Assembly: GCA_951213105.1 (NCBI GenBank)
Contig: OX578136.1
Coordinates: 69,609,730-69,673,729 of the forward strand
Source of the DNA: Amaurobius ferox
Taxonomy: Eukaryota > Arthropoda > Arachnida > Araneae > Amaurobiidae
Length of the DNA: 64,000 nucleotides
Reading direction: 5' to 3'
Shown: positions 22,746 to 34,765 of the stretch, in pieces
Numbering within the stretch: the stretch's first letter is position 1
Layout of the letters: the number at the start of each line of letters is the position of its first letter
Notes under the pieces: model-generated
The model's input: only the letters and a program-made list of their open reading frames with translations
The model's database searches: none
Told to the model about the DNA's origin: nothing
Translations under genes and position numbers: made by a program

Positions 22746-24141
22746 GATTGTTAAAACATTATTCAGAGTATAAGAAAAGGGAGAATAAGTTATTTTTAAA
22801 ACTTTGTACTTGTCTAATTAGAAATTCATGTAACATAAATTATTCAGGAAATGCCACTAATGGATGTGAACTTATTGTATGGAAGAAACTATTAATGACC
22901 CGGTCAAATTTATGAAGTAAAACTCTTGTTAGCAAAATCAAAAGACTTTCTCTTTCAATAACGAAGTCGTAAACTATAACATACAATTTTCGCAAGATTT
23001 TTTAATGTAATGATGTAAATGTTAGACAGGACTTTAATAAATCTGCAATTGTTCCACATTGCTATCAATTCGACAACCGTTTTGAGTTTTCGTCAGTAGG
23101 GATTATGGAATAATGCCACGTTTGTCTATGATTTTGGCTTTTTTGCAGCGTTACATATTCAGAAAAATTATTCTACTTTATTTAATAACTTGTCAAGTAC
23201 TTCATTATTCCGTGGTCTGGTGGAGTGTCCTGTCAATTTTTCCACTTTCATCGTTCAATTTAATTCTTAGGCTCTTATGTGTCGTTTTAAAGTGTTTATT
23301 GTCTTATTGAGTCTCATTTATTCGTATTCTGACCTATCTCATCTTGTAGGGATATTCCTATTGTATTTCGGTTAGCGCCATCTTTTCTGTTTCTTCTCAC
23401 TTCAGATTGGCTGGACTGTTCTTAATTCCGCTTTCTGATGGGCTCAAATGAGTTCTTAACCCAGATCATATCATATGGGTGTATAACACACTCCCCCCTG
23501 TGTCTTTTATTTGCGCCCATTCCTCCTTTGGACTCGAGTTAGTTAGTAGTCTTGCACCGACGAATGGAATCTAGGATATTTTCGAAACAGTTACATACTG
23601 TATTATTGTGTTATTTGTGTTTATAAACGTTGCTTAAGGTTTCTCTGCCATTTGCACAAAATATATTATACTTATTGATCCGATATTTCATTTGAGGAAA
23701 CACAAAGTTTTCCACGTCAAAAAATATCTCTCCTCCCTTTCTGTGCTGATAACACACACCGTTCGCTAGATAAAAGACATTTCGTAATTGTGTTGAATAG
23801 AGACAAAATATTTTACGAATTCAATTTACAGTGTCCTTACGTGACTTAATGTGATGTAAAGGGAACTTCTATCTGAATAAAATTGACTCGGCTTATAAAA
23901 TATTTATTTACACCATTTACTCGTATGCAAAGTTCAGAACAAATCGGTTAAGTTTTCGAGATGTTATCAGCAAAATGTGTATCAGTAATCAGGGTACAGC
24001 ACGTGAAATATTTTAATGAAGAACATTCAGCATTGAACTTGATTTAATAACACATTACTTTACAGAACATCGTCAATCCATTCTGTAAATTTTAGAAGAG
24101 TTGTCATCGTATAATATACCCGGATGTCCCAGATATACCAG
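22746..24141. other. No recognised gene
   Basis: AT-rich DNA. The 65-codon plus-strand frame at 23113-23310 is hydrophobic but has no family signature, and its upstream region shows no exon structure. Confidence 0.5.
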
Positions 24142-25678
24142 ATGTCCAAAAGTTAAGCATATTGCTGTTCATATGAAAATTTCAGGAAATCTGCATTTGA
24201 ATGGCAGGAAACGCTGTCTGCGTGTGTAATAGGGTTATAGAAGAAGATAACAGTGCAAAACAAGGATAATAACGTATTTTATTATCCAAAAAAAAGGGTT
24301 GAATGTAAAAGGGTCACAGTGCGAGTGTCAACCTCAGTGAAACAGAATGATTAAAACAATGTGAAGCTGCAGTTTAATACGGTGTGTGGGAATCTTGGGT
24401 AGCCACGCATGCTGCACAACAATTTTTCATACTTTCGATAAGGGTTTGGATGAGTTATGTGCTCAAAGAGTTCCAAGCCTCGCGGAGAGCAGTTTTCAAT
24501 CCCGGAATGGAGCTTGATGGAGGTAGCGGAGAACTGCAAGATGTCTCCCGAGCATATCCCACACATGCTCTATTGGATACAGATCAGGAGAGTTGGCAGG
24601 CCCCCAGCATGTGCTGGATATCTTCAGTTTGAAGGAAATTGTCGACCAAGGCCGCACAATGAGGGGGCGCCTTATCATCCATGAATATGAAATTGGGACC
24701 AACAGCACACCTGAAAAATCGAACGGTAGAGTCACGGACTTTGTCTCCGTATCTTTGACCGGTAACCAATCTCGTGTCAGAGATGTGGAGGTCTGGGCGA
24801 CCGTCCATCATTATGCCTGCCCAGACCATTACTCCCTTAAAGGGAAAATGGCGTCTTTCCATGCTGTTTCCTGGGTGAAAACGTGTTCCACGGTCTCTAG
24901 AGATCGTAATACGACGAGGATCACTTTGCAGGCTAAACCTGGATTCTTTACGAAACACGACATTGCCCCAGTGTTGTCCACTCCACTGTCGATATTCCAA
25001 ATTCCACTGTAAACGCGCCCGTTTCTGTGCAGGCATCAGGGGGTAGGGGTGAAAACTGCTGGTCATATGGCATAGAGACCAACGTGTCTGAGTCTCTTGT
25101 AAACAGTTTGTCTCGAAACACTAACTCCTGTGGCGGTTTTTATTGCTGAACCCAATTATCTGTCAGAAAGGTTCCTCTGACGTCGCGCAGTTATCACCAA
25201 ATATCGATCTTGCCGAGCGGTAGTTACACTTGACCGACCTGGCACTGGTCGTCGAGTAACATCCCCAGTGGTTTGGAACATTTGTCACAGTCTGGAGATC
25301 ATACACTGAAGCACATTCAGAATTCGAGAAGCTTTAGTTTGGGATCGACCGGATTCTAGCATTCCAATAATTCTTCCCTTCAAAAACATGCCCACTTGGC
25401 ATCTCAGTGACATCTGTCGTCCTGTTTGATTTTTAACAACGCTCAGTACCACAATAATTGTGAAATTCTGCCTCAACTGGCCTTGTCGCTCAAGGCCGTT
25501 TTATACTCGTTCCGACGTGCGCCTGTGCTTTGCGCATGTCGACGTCTACTGAACTGTTTTGCATATGCACAATGATTTACTATCATTCCACTATTCTTCA
25601 CAACTGATTGCGAACCCTTGTATTCATATTAACTCCGAATTTTTCTCATTTTACGAATTATGCTTAACTTTTCGACAT
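24142..25678 (-). mobile_element. Tc1-like DNA transposon, inactive
   Basis: Inverted termini ATGTCCAAAAGTTAAGCATA (24142-24161) and its partner at 25659-25678 (inward ATGTCGAAAAGTTAAGCATA) enclose about 1.5 kb. A degenerate minus-strand transposase fills most of the interior. Size and layout fit a single-gene Tc1 element. The outermost bases are diverged, so the exact ends and the TA target sites cannot be fixed. Confidence 0.82.
24378..25476 (-). pseudogene. Tc1-like transposase pseudogene
   Basis: On the minus strand, conceptual translation follows a full Tc1-like transposase. It has an N-terminal helix-turn-helix (GRIIGMLESGRSQTKASRIL, about 25385-25325), a second HTH and linker (VSVSRQTVYKRLRHVGLY, about 25125-25070) and a catalytic core uninterrupted from 25066 to about 24600. 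Core landmarks are a WSGQHWGNVVF strand, FRKESRF at the first catalytic site, GVMVWAGIMMDGR, FIFMDDKAPPH at the second and SPDLYPIEHVWD at the third. The C terminus (ESMKNCCAACVATQ) ends at the TAA at 24378. The first catalytic Asp is replaced (FSDES to FRKES). A frameshift near 24600 separates the second and third catalytic residues, and stops lie in the linker and after the third site. It is inactive. Confidence 0.88.
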
Positions 25679-26517
25679 GAGAGTGCACCAGTAATTGGAA
25701 TTCACCAAACAAGCCTTTCATAGGACCACGTTCAGAAACGAACTCGACCTGTGCAACATTGGCTTACACTCAATATCGAATAATATGAAATCTCGAATGT
25801 GTTAGAGGCGTTATCCTAGGACGATATATCAGAAATGAAGTCCTCCTTTCTGTTAACAAATTAACCAATAGTTCCTAGTTTCAATTTACCGGATATTTAT
25901 TCAATATAAGTCAAATTGTTTGATGTGTGTTGAAATCAAATATAAATGAATATAAATATATTGGATTTTCTAGTTCCTACTGTGATCAAAAGTAAAACCT
26001 TCGATTATGTAGAAAATATCATGAGCTAAGATTAGTGTTTAAAAAGAAAAGCTGGACATATTAAAACGCTCAGAAAATAGTAGTTTTCTTTTTTCTCCGG
26101 AAATTTTGGAAAGTATGGGATTTCTTTTGAAACTTTGGTGTTTTTTTAATTATTCATATCCATATATATTCTTCGTGGAGATATTAAAGGTGTTCATTTT
26201 GAATGTAAAAATTGAAACTAGTCTCTGTAAAAGAGTCAAAAGGTATAGTACAACACTTGATGTTATTGACTAAATCTGACAAGCTACACAAAATTGTTTG
26301 AACCATAAAAATACAATTTTTCATATGCAATTTGAAAAAAAATTCTGTAAATCACCTCGAAATCATATATATTTTAAGTGAACAATTATGCAAAAAAAAT
26401 AATTGTATTCAAAAACGCTGTAAATTAAAAAAAAAAGATTTATTTATTGCAAAAGAAAAGTTTCCGTTACAATTAAGCTTTCTGTCAGGAAACACATTCA
26501 CAACAAGATTTCTTCTA
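25679..26517. other. No recognised gene
   Basis: AT-rich DNA between two transposons. No coding or RNA signal was seen. Confidence 0.5.
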
Positions 26518-27386
26518 TACAGGGTGTCCCAAAAAGATTGAAACGAGTTTCAATTCTTTACCTGTTGGAGATAAGTGAGCAATGTAAATTGCAAAATTGT
26601 TGACAGTAAGGTAGGAAATAAGACTACGTTAATGAAATAGTCCTTCCATCAATTTTCAAAAAGTTACACTTTTTAAATTTTTATACGGTCCCCTCAGACA
26701 AATTTGGTCAATCAAAAAATTTTATTTTTAATGCAACAAGATCATTAAAGAACACCGCAGATCTGTATCTTTAAAATCAACTGAATTATGATAAAGTAAA
26801 CAATCTGACTTATGCCACTTTTCTGTACTATGTGAACGACTGTTTCATCAGTGAAAATAGGAATCATAAACAAATTGACGATGGCAATTGTTTAGATCAA
26901 AAATACGTTAATATGTGTCAAAATATTTTATCACAAATGCATCTAAATAAAACATTACCTAGACAGAAATCATATAAAGTAGTGGTACTCACTACGCGTT
27001 TGGGGTTCTCCTATGTATTATCATCCAGTTCTATCTTTTTTGTGATATGTCACAAATTTACATTTCTTACATGATATATGGTCCCCGTTCACAATGTTCA
27101 ATTTTCAATTAAATATAACTCGCTCAATTTTAAAGATACAGATATGCGGTTTTTTTGATGATCTTGTTGTATTAAAAATAAAAATTTTCTGATAGACCAA
27201 ATTTGTCTAAGAGGGTCATATAAAAATTTAAAATGTGTAACTTTTTGAAAATGAATGGAAGGACTATGTCACCAACGCAGTCTTATTTTCTTTCATACTT
27301 TCAACATTTTTGCAATTTACTTTGCCCACTTATCTGCAACCAGTAAAGAAATAAAGCGCGTTTTAATCTTTTTGGGACGCCCTGTA
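26518..27386. mobile_element. Long-TIR foldback MITE 2 (TACAGGGTGTCCC ends)
   Basis: Two inverted arms of about 265 bp (26520-26785 and 27118-27384) surround a 330-bp centre. Arm landmarks present in both include CAGGGTGTCCCAAAAAGATT, AGATAAGTG.GCAA, GTAAATTGCAAAA, CATTTTCAAAAAGTTACAC, GACAAATTTGGTC and GATCTGTATCTTTAAAAT. TA lies at both borders. No transposase frame is present, so it is non-autonomous, of Tc1/mariner type by its TA target. Confidence 0.88.
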
Positions 27387-28321
27387 GAGTCGTACACACA
27401 AAAGAAGCGATTAGAGAACAATGGACCATTTTTAGAAAATGACCAAATACCTCGGCTACAGTTTATTACAGATGAAGAAATAAAGTATTCTAATAATTAT
27501 TAGCTACAAGAATAGGCAAAATAAATTAGGATTGTTAACAGTTTAGTTGGAGAAAGTAATCTGAAGTTATGCACACTTTTCTACAGTCCCCTTGCACAGA
27601 ATACTATGGAACACCACATGAAATACAATGAAATTGGAATGGGGTACAATGAAAACATGAAAGGCTTTTTTCATTAGGTTTACCATGAAAAGTTTGCATG
27701 TGAAGCCATGCAAAGTTGATAGGTTTGTAGAGCTTAATGATCTGTAGGGTCATTAGGCTCTATCTTAATTATCTGCCTACATCATTAGGTCTAATAAGAA
27801 TGATATAGGCCTAGTTAGCTTTAACCTACTCTGTAACACGGCAGTCTGATACATTTGCATAAGTGGTAACAACAGAGATGTATTCATTTTCTTTTATTGC
27901 AGTTTCTGTAAATCAATTGCATTTAATCATAGGACTGAAAAACAATGTTTTGTCGTGGCTTTAAAACATTGTTTTATTGTGCCCCAATGTACAATTTTTA
28001 TTTAAAATATATTGCCATAATATTTGAACACTTTTTTAATTCACATATTATTAAATTGACAACTGTACTTACTTTGCTCAGTGCAGCAAGGAGCACGAAC
28101 TACTCAATAATAATTTATCTTTTGTAGTAATTTGCAGAACAGCTTGTCAACAATTTACTTTTCTTGCCTATTTTTATATTTGATGTTAGATGGCAGCCTG
28201 TACAAGGCCAACTGGTTTGAAAACTTTCTGAACGATCTGTGTGCATGTAAAAGCCACATATAGGAGTAAGAAATAGACACATTAACTTCCAGCTTATTAT
28301 ATAGAGTACAGCAGTATGCTT
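27387..28321. other. No recognised gene
   Basis: AT-rich DNA with a locally repetitive TAGGTCTAAT/TAGGCTCTAT region near 27720-27810. The short frame at 27945-28127 has no recognisable motif. Confidence 0.45.
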
Positions 28322-28441
28322 CTATCCCGGTGCTCCATCGTACATCAACCTATCATAATTCCACCCATTGTTAGAGCCTGATAACCGGAAGGTAATCAGG
28401 CATTGTGAATTTTTCTCCTCTGGATCCCACATTTCCAAAGG
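28322..28441 (-). CDS. Candidate 3'-terminal coding exon
   Basis: The minus strand has a good 3' splice site (GATTTTTACAG) followed from 28441 by 120 bases much richer in GC than the flanks. Two frames are open after the splice site. One ends at a TAG at 28324-28322 and includes PLEMWDPEEKNSQC and GWNYDRLMYDGAPG. The other ends at TAA 28373-28371 and includes EKFTMPDYLPVIRL. The second frame is in phase with the candidate exon at 31179-31256. The product is not recognised. This could be a terminal exon of a minus-strand gene with large introns, or coincidence. Confidence 0.27.
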   Translation of the reverse strand, partial: PLEMWDPEEKNSQCLITFRLSGSNNGWNYDRLMYDGAPG

Positions 28442-28512
28442 CTGTAAAAATCAATTATATTAAAAACATTTTTTCAATAAATCCCATCTTATATAAGACT
28501 TTAATAATTATA

Positions 28513-28515
<3 letters not shown>

Positions 28516-28547
<32 letters not shown>
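28516..28547. repeat. (AT)n microsatellite
   Basis: A pure AT run of about 32 bases. Confidence 0.95.
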
Positions 28548-28552
<5 letters not shown>

Positions 28553-28848
28553 ACATTAAACTTAATAAGAAACACAAAATGGCTTTACTTGGACTGAAAA
28601 CGAAAAATTATTTTAAAATCAATATTTTATGAACAATGGAAAATACTTGAATTTATCATAAAATACTTGAATTTTTGTATACTCATCTCTCTCTCCCCCC
28701 ATTCCATTATAGTGATAAGTTACGTTCCATTTTTATCCTTAGTCTTGGTCTATGGTTACGTATTTGTAACAGATATGCTAGAGATGGTTTTTTTGCACTT
28801 ACGGTAGTTTATGCTTAGTTCTTGTTTAAAACATTGCAATTTTATTTA

Positions 28849-28849
<1 letters not shown>

Positions 28850-28905
<56 letters not shown>
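28850..28905. repeat. (TA)n microsatellite
   Basis: About 55 bases of TA repeats with TGTGTA and TGTA interruptions. Confidence 0.93.
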
Positions 28906-28907
<2 letters not shown>

Positions 28908-29841
28908 GTGGATTAAAATGGTTATTAAATCTGTTAAAAATTCAATGCTGAACGATAAAATTTTAAATAATCAAAATTAGAAAAATGTATCTTATTTAGT
29001 TCCAATCTCCCAATTTGAACTTTCCCATCACGCGGTATCTGCAAAGAAGATACGTTGTGATAATTTTGTGGTCCACATTTAAAAATAAAGTATAACTTTA
29101 AACTATTAATTTCTGAAGATGCGTTGATTACAATTAATACGGCACTCAATTCCTGGTCTCACAAATGTAAAAAAAAATACCATTGGGATTTACACACTTT
29201 GAGCATCCCTGGATATAGCTCAACCATTATTTGAATGCATCTGTGAATACGTAGACATAAAACTTCTCGAGCTTGTTTTTTTTTAGCTACTCACACGGAA
29301 TTTATCAGAATTATTTCCAACAGTAAATATAAGAGACACATTAATTTTGAGAGAGGTCGGGTGAACCCCGCCCCCCCCTCAAGTTTTCAAACACTATTCT
29401 TTAAACTTGGAAAAGAAGTTGAGAAAAAATTATGTCAAAAATTTCTAAATAGTAATTTTGTAAGCAAATGTTATTTTAAAGCGAATGGCATCATTAAAAT
29501 ATGAGCATTTCTATAGATCTTTCAGATCGATGATCATAAAATATCATTTTCACTCATTTGATCAGCATTATCAAATGAGTGAATACAGTACATGTAAAAC
29601 GTAAAAGTTGCATTTCACATGAAATAACTAAACAATTTGAAATAATTTCTCAAGAGTTAGATCAAGTCATATTAGAGATATTGAGTATTCAACTTTTCCA
29701 CTAAGGAGCGCGATATATCATGCAGGAACTGATAACTGTTCATTAAAATTGGAATGCCTTATTTAAAATAATGCATATTCAATAAATAATTTTCAGCGAA
29801 AATCAGCCACAACAAAACCATAATTTTACTAACTTTCTACT
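28906..29841. other. No recognised gene
   Basis: AT-rich DNA with a C-run (CCGCCCCCCCCTC) near 29370. The 71-codon minus-strand frame at 28934-29149 has no recognisable motif. Confidence 0.45.
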
Positions 29842-30600
29842 TACTTTCTCTGCATAATGTATAGGGAAAGTATTGTAAAGGGGTGAAAAATTCGAATTCA
29901 AGTTTCCAACGGAAGAGTAAGTTTCAAACATCCCTGAACTCGAATCAAACGTTCTTGAAGGGATGTCTGTGTATATGGTTTTGCTGTGTGTATGTGTGAG
30001 TGTCCGTGAGTCCGATGTATGCGATATCTCATGAACAAATGGAGCGTTTCGATCGTAATTTGGTAAGATTATTACGATCCATGCATTCTGAAATCCTGTT
30101 GATGGTTAACGCCATCGAACGAAAGATTCCAAAAATAAATTTTTGTATGAGTTTAAAAAAAAAACATAAAATCAGGATATTCAATAATTTTAAATAAATA
30201 ATCATTTTATAAGTACTTTTCAATTACAAGAACATTTATCACATAAACTTTAGAACGCTAGCTTGATGATAGAATGATCAATAGTAAGTATTATCAAATA
30301 TGTAACATTTGGAGTAAAATTTGACGACCTTGTTACTATTTTGACGAGATATCTCCAACTTGGCGACTTTCTAATGTGGCAAATTAATGTGTGTGTTGAC
30401 AAAAATGTTATCAAATTGGCTATAATGATGGTTAATTTACGAAAGTAGCGCTAAATTGAGGAATTAATAATTAAAATATTCAAATATAAGGAAGTATATT
30501 GCTTAGCAGATGTTAGCCATAACCAATTGTCAAGTTAGATTTGTTCAGAATGTAACTTAAGTTGGATACGTCAAAATCATTTTGCATGCTGCTGTGCATG
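29842..30600 (+). repeat. Dispersed repeat family B, copy 4
   Basis: It opens with the hairpin TACTTTCTCT (29842-29851) / AGGGAAAGTA (29863-29872) around CATAATGTAT. It continues with the GTGAAAAATTCGAATTC block, a GT-rich patch (29960-30010) and CGATATCTCATGAACAAATGG. Weaker matches to the CCAACTTGGCGAC block near 30358 follow. The right end is eroded and its position is approximate. Confidence 0.65.
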
Positions 30601-31178
30601 CTGCTGTGGCGATGAGATTTCTTAATCTCTCGTCACTTATGTAAAAATCATAAAATCTGTTTTATATTTTAATTTCTATATCTCATACATCCTCTTTAGT
30701 ATATTTAACCCTGTTTATATATCCCCTCGTCTCTTAATCATTTTATCTAAATCATTTTTCTTAAAATAAGTATCTTAATCATTTTACTTAAAATCATTTT
30801 ACATGCTGCCATATAGAACAGCGCCAAATGTCGATGTTCTTTCCAATGTTAAAAACGCTGTGCCGTGGTTTTTATCCATCATTATTTGGCACTGAAAGAA
30901 GAAATGCAAATGCATTATGTAGCGAAAGTCAAATACTACCCACATCATATTCTTTTATACTATTGAAGGAAAACACATGTGGTGGATACACCAGATTATT
31001 AAATTTAAATTATATTTCATACGATTCTCTGTTACAAAAATAAGTTTCCTTTCAGTCTTGAACCATTTTTGAAAAATATTTATTCACAACAAGCGGAGAT
31101 AAAACGCATAATAAGCATGATATATGATTTCCCGAATATCTTTACAGAATCATGAATTTTAAAATTTTTTTCTCTTAC

Positions 31179-31256
31179 CGTGAAATATAAATAGGACACC
31201 ACGGAAGAGGCCGTTTATTATCCTGAATTCTTGGGTATATTTATCGGATTCGCCTA
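31179..31256 (-). CDS. Candidate internal coding exon
   Basis: On the minus strand, a 78-nt segment lies between a 3' splice site (TTTTATTTAAAG) and a strong 5' splice site (CACG|GTAAGAG). Only one frame is open. It starts after two bases of a split codon, reads VGESDKYTQEFRIIN... and ends in FIFH plus one base. That phase joins cleanly to the open frame ending at 28371. I do not recognise the peptide, and a 78-nt open frame can occur by chance. Confidence 0.22.
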
Positions 31257-31569
31257 CTTTAAATAAAATTTTCATTAATTATCATCCTAAATGTATTTGC
31301 GTTAGCTTATATATTTTTTTCACACAGTTAATGCTTGCCATGATAAATTTGTCATGATCAGGAAATAAATAAAAGATATGCAAAATAATTGAAGCATATA
31401 ATACGTTGTAGCAGTTTGATACATATCTTGACAAAAATTCTGAACAAAAATAATATAATCTAATGGAATAATCCAGATAACCATATAACGAGTAATTTTT
31501 CAAGTTCATCATTTATTTTCATTATAATACATCTTACATAATAAATATGTCTGACATTCTTTGTGTGTG

Positions 31570-31760
31570 TGTGGGCGGTAGCAGGAAATCTAAACTTCGC
31601 GTGGTTACGGAATTTGGCACCCAGATACCCTAGGACCTTGAAAGATGCACCTCTGTAGTACTATTTTTTAATTCGAATTTTCTTTTGAGTTACTTTACGC
31701 TTTAGCACGATTTAGAACGATTTTGCCTGATATTCACACAAATCGGTGCTTCAGCGGCTA
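31570..31760 (-). repeat. Probable dispersed repeat fragment
   Basis: This is a GC-richer patch. Its minus strand reads GGTGCATCTTTCAAGGTCCT and GGGTGCCAAATTCCG, then runs into low-complexity sequence with repeated TTTAG.ACGATTT. The phrasing is typical of arthropod interspersed repeats, but no second copy was seen in this window. Confidence 0.25.
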
Positions 31761-31876
31761 AAATTATTACCACATAGTTTTCATCCTGACACCATCGGAC
31801 AAATTGAAACATTCCCTTTCAAACTAATTTTGAATGTAGTCCATAGGATTAATCGTTGAATGTTCATGAATTTAGA

Positions 31877-31976
<100 letters not shown>

Positions 31977-32581
31977 TCATGTGTTTCATTTATGGCAACA
32001 TCTTCAAATTTAACGTTACAATATAAAAAATATACTTGCAATCCAATGTTTATAATTCTAACATCAGCTCCTTTAAATATTACACAGTGCTGCAAAAAAA
32101 AAATCCCGACTCCATACGCTTTTTAATTATAATTTTTTAAACAAAGATATGTAAATATTTTCGATGCTACTTATTTTCATCCCGGAATGTGGGTCGAAAA
32201 ATCCCACGCGCATGAACACTAATAAGCCACTGTGCAGATTCTTCTGCTTCCACGAAGATTGAGACACATAAGTAGTACCTTTTACGCAAAATTATACCAA
32301 TATCTATTCTACGCTGCCATGTTAAGAAAACATAAAATTTCAAATAAATTTCGAAGTTATCCTTAAAATTAAAAAAAAATTCTACCTAGTTCTAGATTTT
32401 ATGTAGACAAAGCTGGATATATAATTACATGAAAATCCATCAATATTTGTGGCAACTATCGTTTAGAAATCGACTACGGCAGCCAGACGGGCATCATTCT
32501 GAAAATAGTCACAACTTGTTCAGGAGGTCCTACAACATATATTGACATGAGAATATTAAAATTCAAAATTTTCATGAAAGA

Positions 32582-32680
32582 AGTACTTTCTCTATGATGT
32601 ATTCTTTAATATGAGAAAGTACTAAGAAACTTAGACACTCGAAATTGAAGTTAAGAAAAACGGGTTTCTGTCCAGGACGA
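32582..32680 (+). repeat. Family B terminal hairpin, isolated copy
   Basis: Perfect 11-bp arms AGTACTTTCTC (32582-32592) and GAGAAAGTACT (32613-32623) surround TATGATGTATTCTTTAATAT. ACTCGAAATTGAAG follows in the position of the family's TCGAA-TTCGA block. The rest of the element is missing or unrecognisable. Confidence 0.45.
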
Positions 32681-33151
32681 TCGAATGGTGACATAGTTAA
32701 AGGTTAACAGTCATTTCCAATTGTCAATTTATATACTTATTTTCATAATTTATAGAAGTCACTTTTGAAAGAGAACTCACAATTTAATTCAGAAGGAGAA
32801 TTAGCATGAAATGATGAACTAAATATGCTAAATTTCCCCTTAAGTACAAGCAGAGGAAGAGAAATTACCGATTGCTTAATGAAACAGCGTTTTAAAAGTG
32901 ACTACCAATGATGAATTTTCTTCGAATTGCGCAAATATATAATTAAACATGTGCATTAATTATTCTCTGTATACGGTAAATGAGCATGTATCTTTCCTGG
33001 TAAACTAATTATATTTAATGTTTACATCAAATATGCTTTTATTTTAAGTTTGCGCGCAATATTTATCGTTTTATTTAATTTTAATAAATTTGATATAAAA
33101 TGTGATTAAAATGTCAAACAATTTAATTTCAAGTTTAAGCAATTTACTTAC

Positions 33152-33248
33152 GTTTTTATAGTTTGCAACATGGCAACAAGAATATGCTCACTTTGGACTA
33201 AATGCAACACATGTTCGATGGCATTTAGGTAAATGTAAGGAGTTAAAT
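33152..33248. other. Segment with splice signals on both strands
   Basis: Plus strand: a 3' splice site (CGTTTTTATAG) at 33161 and a 5' splice site (TTTAG|GTAAAT) near 33228 enclose an open frame including WQQEYAHFGLNATHVRW. Minus strand: ATATGAAG at 33249 and a strong AAAAAC|GTAAGT at 33152 enclose 97 nt, open throughout, including YIYLNAIEHVLHLVQSE. At most one strand can be the real exon, and possibly neither is. It is listed because the two boundaries coincide with a short patch less AT-rich than its surroundings. Confidence 0.2.
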
Positions 33249-33775
33249 CTTCATATTAAGAAAACGCCAATATCGTTTGAGACAATAATTCAGATAACTA
33301 AAATATTTATTTAAACTGTCAATTTTGTGAAAATTATTTATTAGTACAACGCAAAGTATAACTGAAGCAATAAAGAATATTCCTACGTATTCAAAATTAT
33401 TTTACTTTCCAATTCATTTTTATCCCCACATATTCTGTACTCTATCCTACAACAATGAAAAAATACTGGTTAATTATACTCATAATTAAGGAATCCTCAA
33501 TTTAAAAATTATTAAAAATACATATACTAAATACTACGCATTTCTACAGTGTCAACTAACAATAGCAACTACTTTACAAAAACTAAAGACACCAAGATAT
33601 AATTCTCAAAGCTTTATGGCATTTTCAAGCGTTTCATCCATAGGGTTTTTTTTCCTTCTTTCTAACTCCATGTTCAATGGGTTTATTTTAATCCTGTTTA
33701 ATTAGGTTGAAAATTACGTTATTTTAAAATAGCAATTTTTAGTAATAACAATTTATATGCAATCCATATATACTA

Positions 33776-34765
33776 ATTGCTAATTATCCGTCTGTCTGTC
33801 ACGCTTTTTCTAGTCACTTCCCGAATAGATAGAGACTTGCAATTTAGTACACGGATCGGTCGTTAAAACAATCTGGAAAAATCGAATTTTTCGAAAATGT
33901 TCTGTAGAGGGGATGCTACACGCCAAAACGTTCGAAAAGTGAAATGCTAGTAAAGCATTTTTTGCAATGCGATTGAAATGCCTGAAATTTGGTGTATGGG
34001 TAAATCGTTCGAAAGGAAGAAAGTGTTCAATTTCAGATTTCCAATATTTTCTACTTGAGGAATACTGCACACCAAAATATTCGATTTGCCGAATAAATGA
34101 AATTCAACTCTTTTAAAATTTGATAGAGGCTTGAAATGTGATATATGGGCTAATCATTTGATGAAAACACCCAAGACGAAAATAATTTTTCAGAAATGTT
34201 TGTTTAAGGGGGTGCTCCAGAGAAAAACGTTCGAAAGCTGAATTGATAAAAAAACCATGCTTTGGGATGGGATATTTCAAAAGGTATTTTACATTTATAC
34301 TTAGTGTAGCATCCGTCTTAAAACGGCTTTATTTTTGTGTATTTCCTGTGCATCTATATTATGTGTCAACACAATTACAATATTTTTAAGTTTAAATGGT
34401 CATCAAACTTTGACTACAACTAAATTGCAATGGATGAAGACTGTAAACAAGTGATTGCAAGATGAGTAGTATAAGAATTGCTGAATTTTTTTTCATTCAT
34501 AATTATTTAGCTCTAGAATCAGGAGTAAAAGCGATATGAATGAAATATTCATTATTTTTATACAGAGATCCAGATGATTTATATTTAGATGACGTCATTT
34601 GAATAACATTTTTTTCGATGAAGTTTTAAGTTTTCAAATATAATAAATTACTGTAGTACTCTAATAATTTAAAATATATCTCATTTTAGAGAACTTTAGA
34701 TAAAATTGCATTCAGTTGGAATGTGCTTCACAATTAATGTTTTATGCATGATTGATCTTTTTTAT
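33776..34765 (+). repeat. Dispersed repeat family C, copy 3
   Basis: From about 34290 the sequence follows the other C copies: ATACTTAGTGTAGCATCCGTC, TGTGCATCTATATT, ATGGTCATCAAACTTTGA, TATAAGAATTGCTGAATTT, GATGACGTCATTTGAATAA, TTTCAAATATAATAAATTA and a terminal TTTATGCATGATTGATC. The first half starts with a GTCTGTCTGTC motif and holds three roughly 150-bp units at about 33830-34270. Each of these has an ACACCAAAAYRTTCGA-like core and a TTGAAATGYSTGAAATTTGGTG-like partner. Confidence 0.72.

Noticed and set aside
24384..25012. Plus-strand frames of 82, 75 and 139 codons
   Set aside because: They are antisense to the recognisable Tc1-like transposase and are shadows of it.
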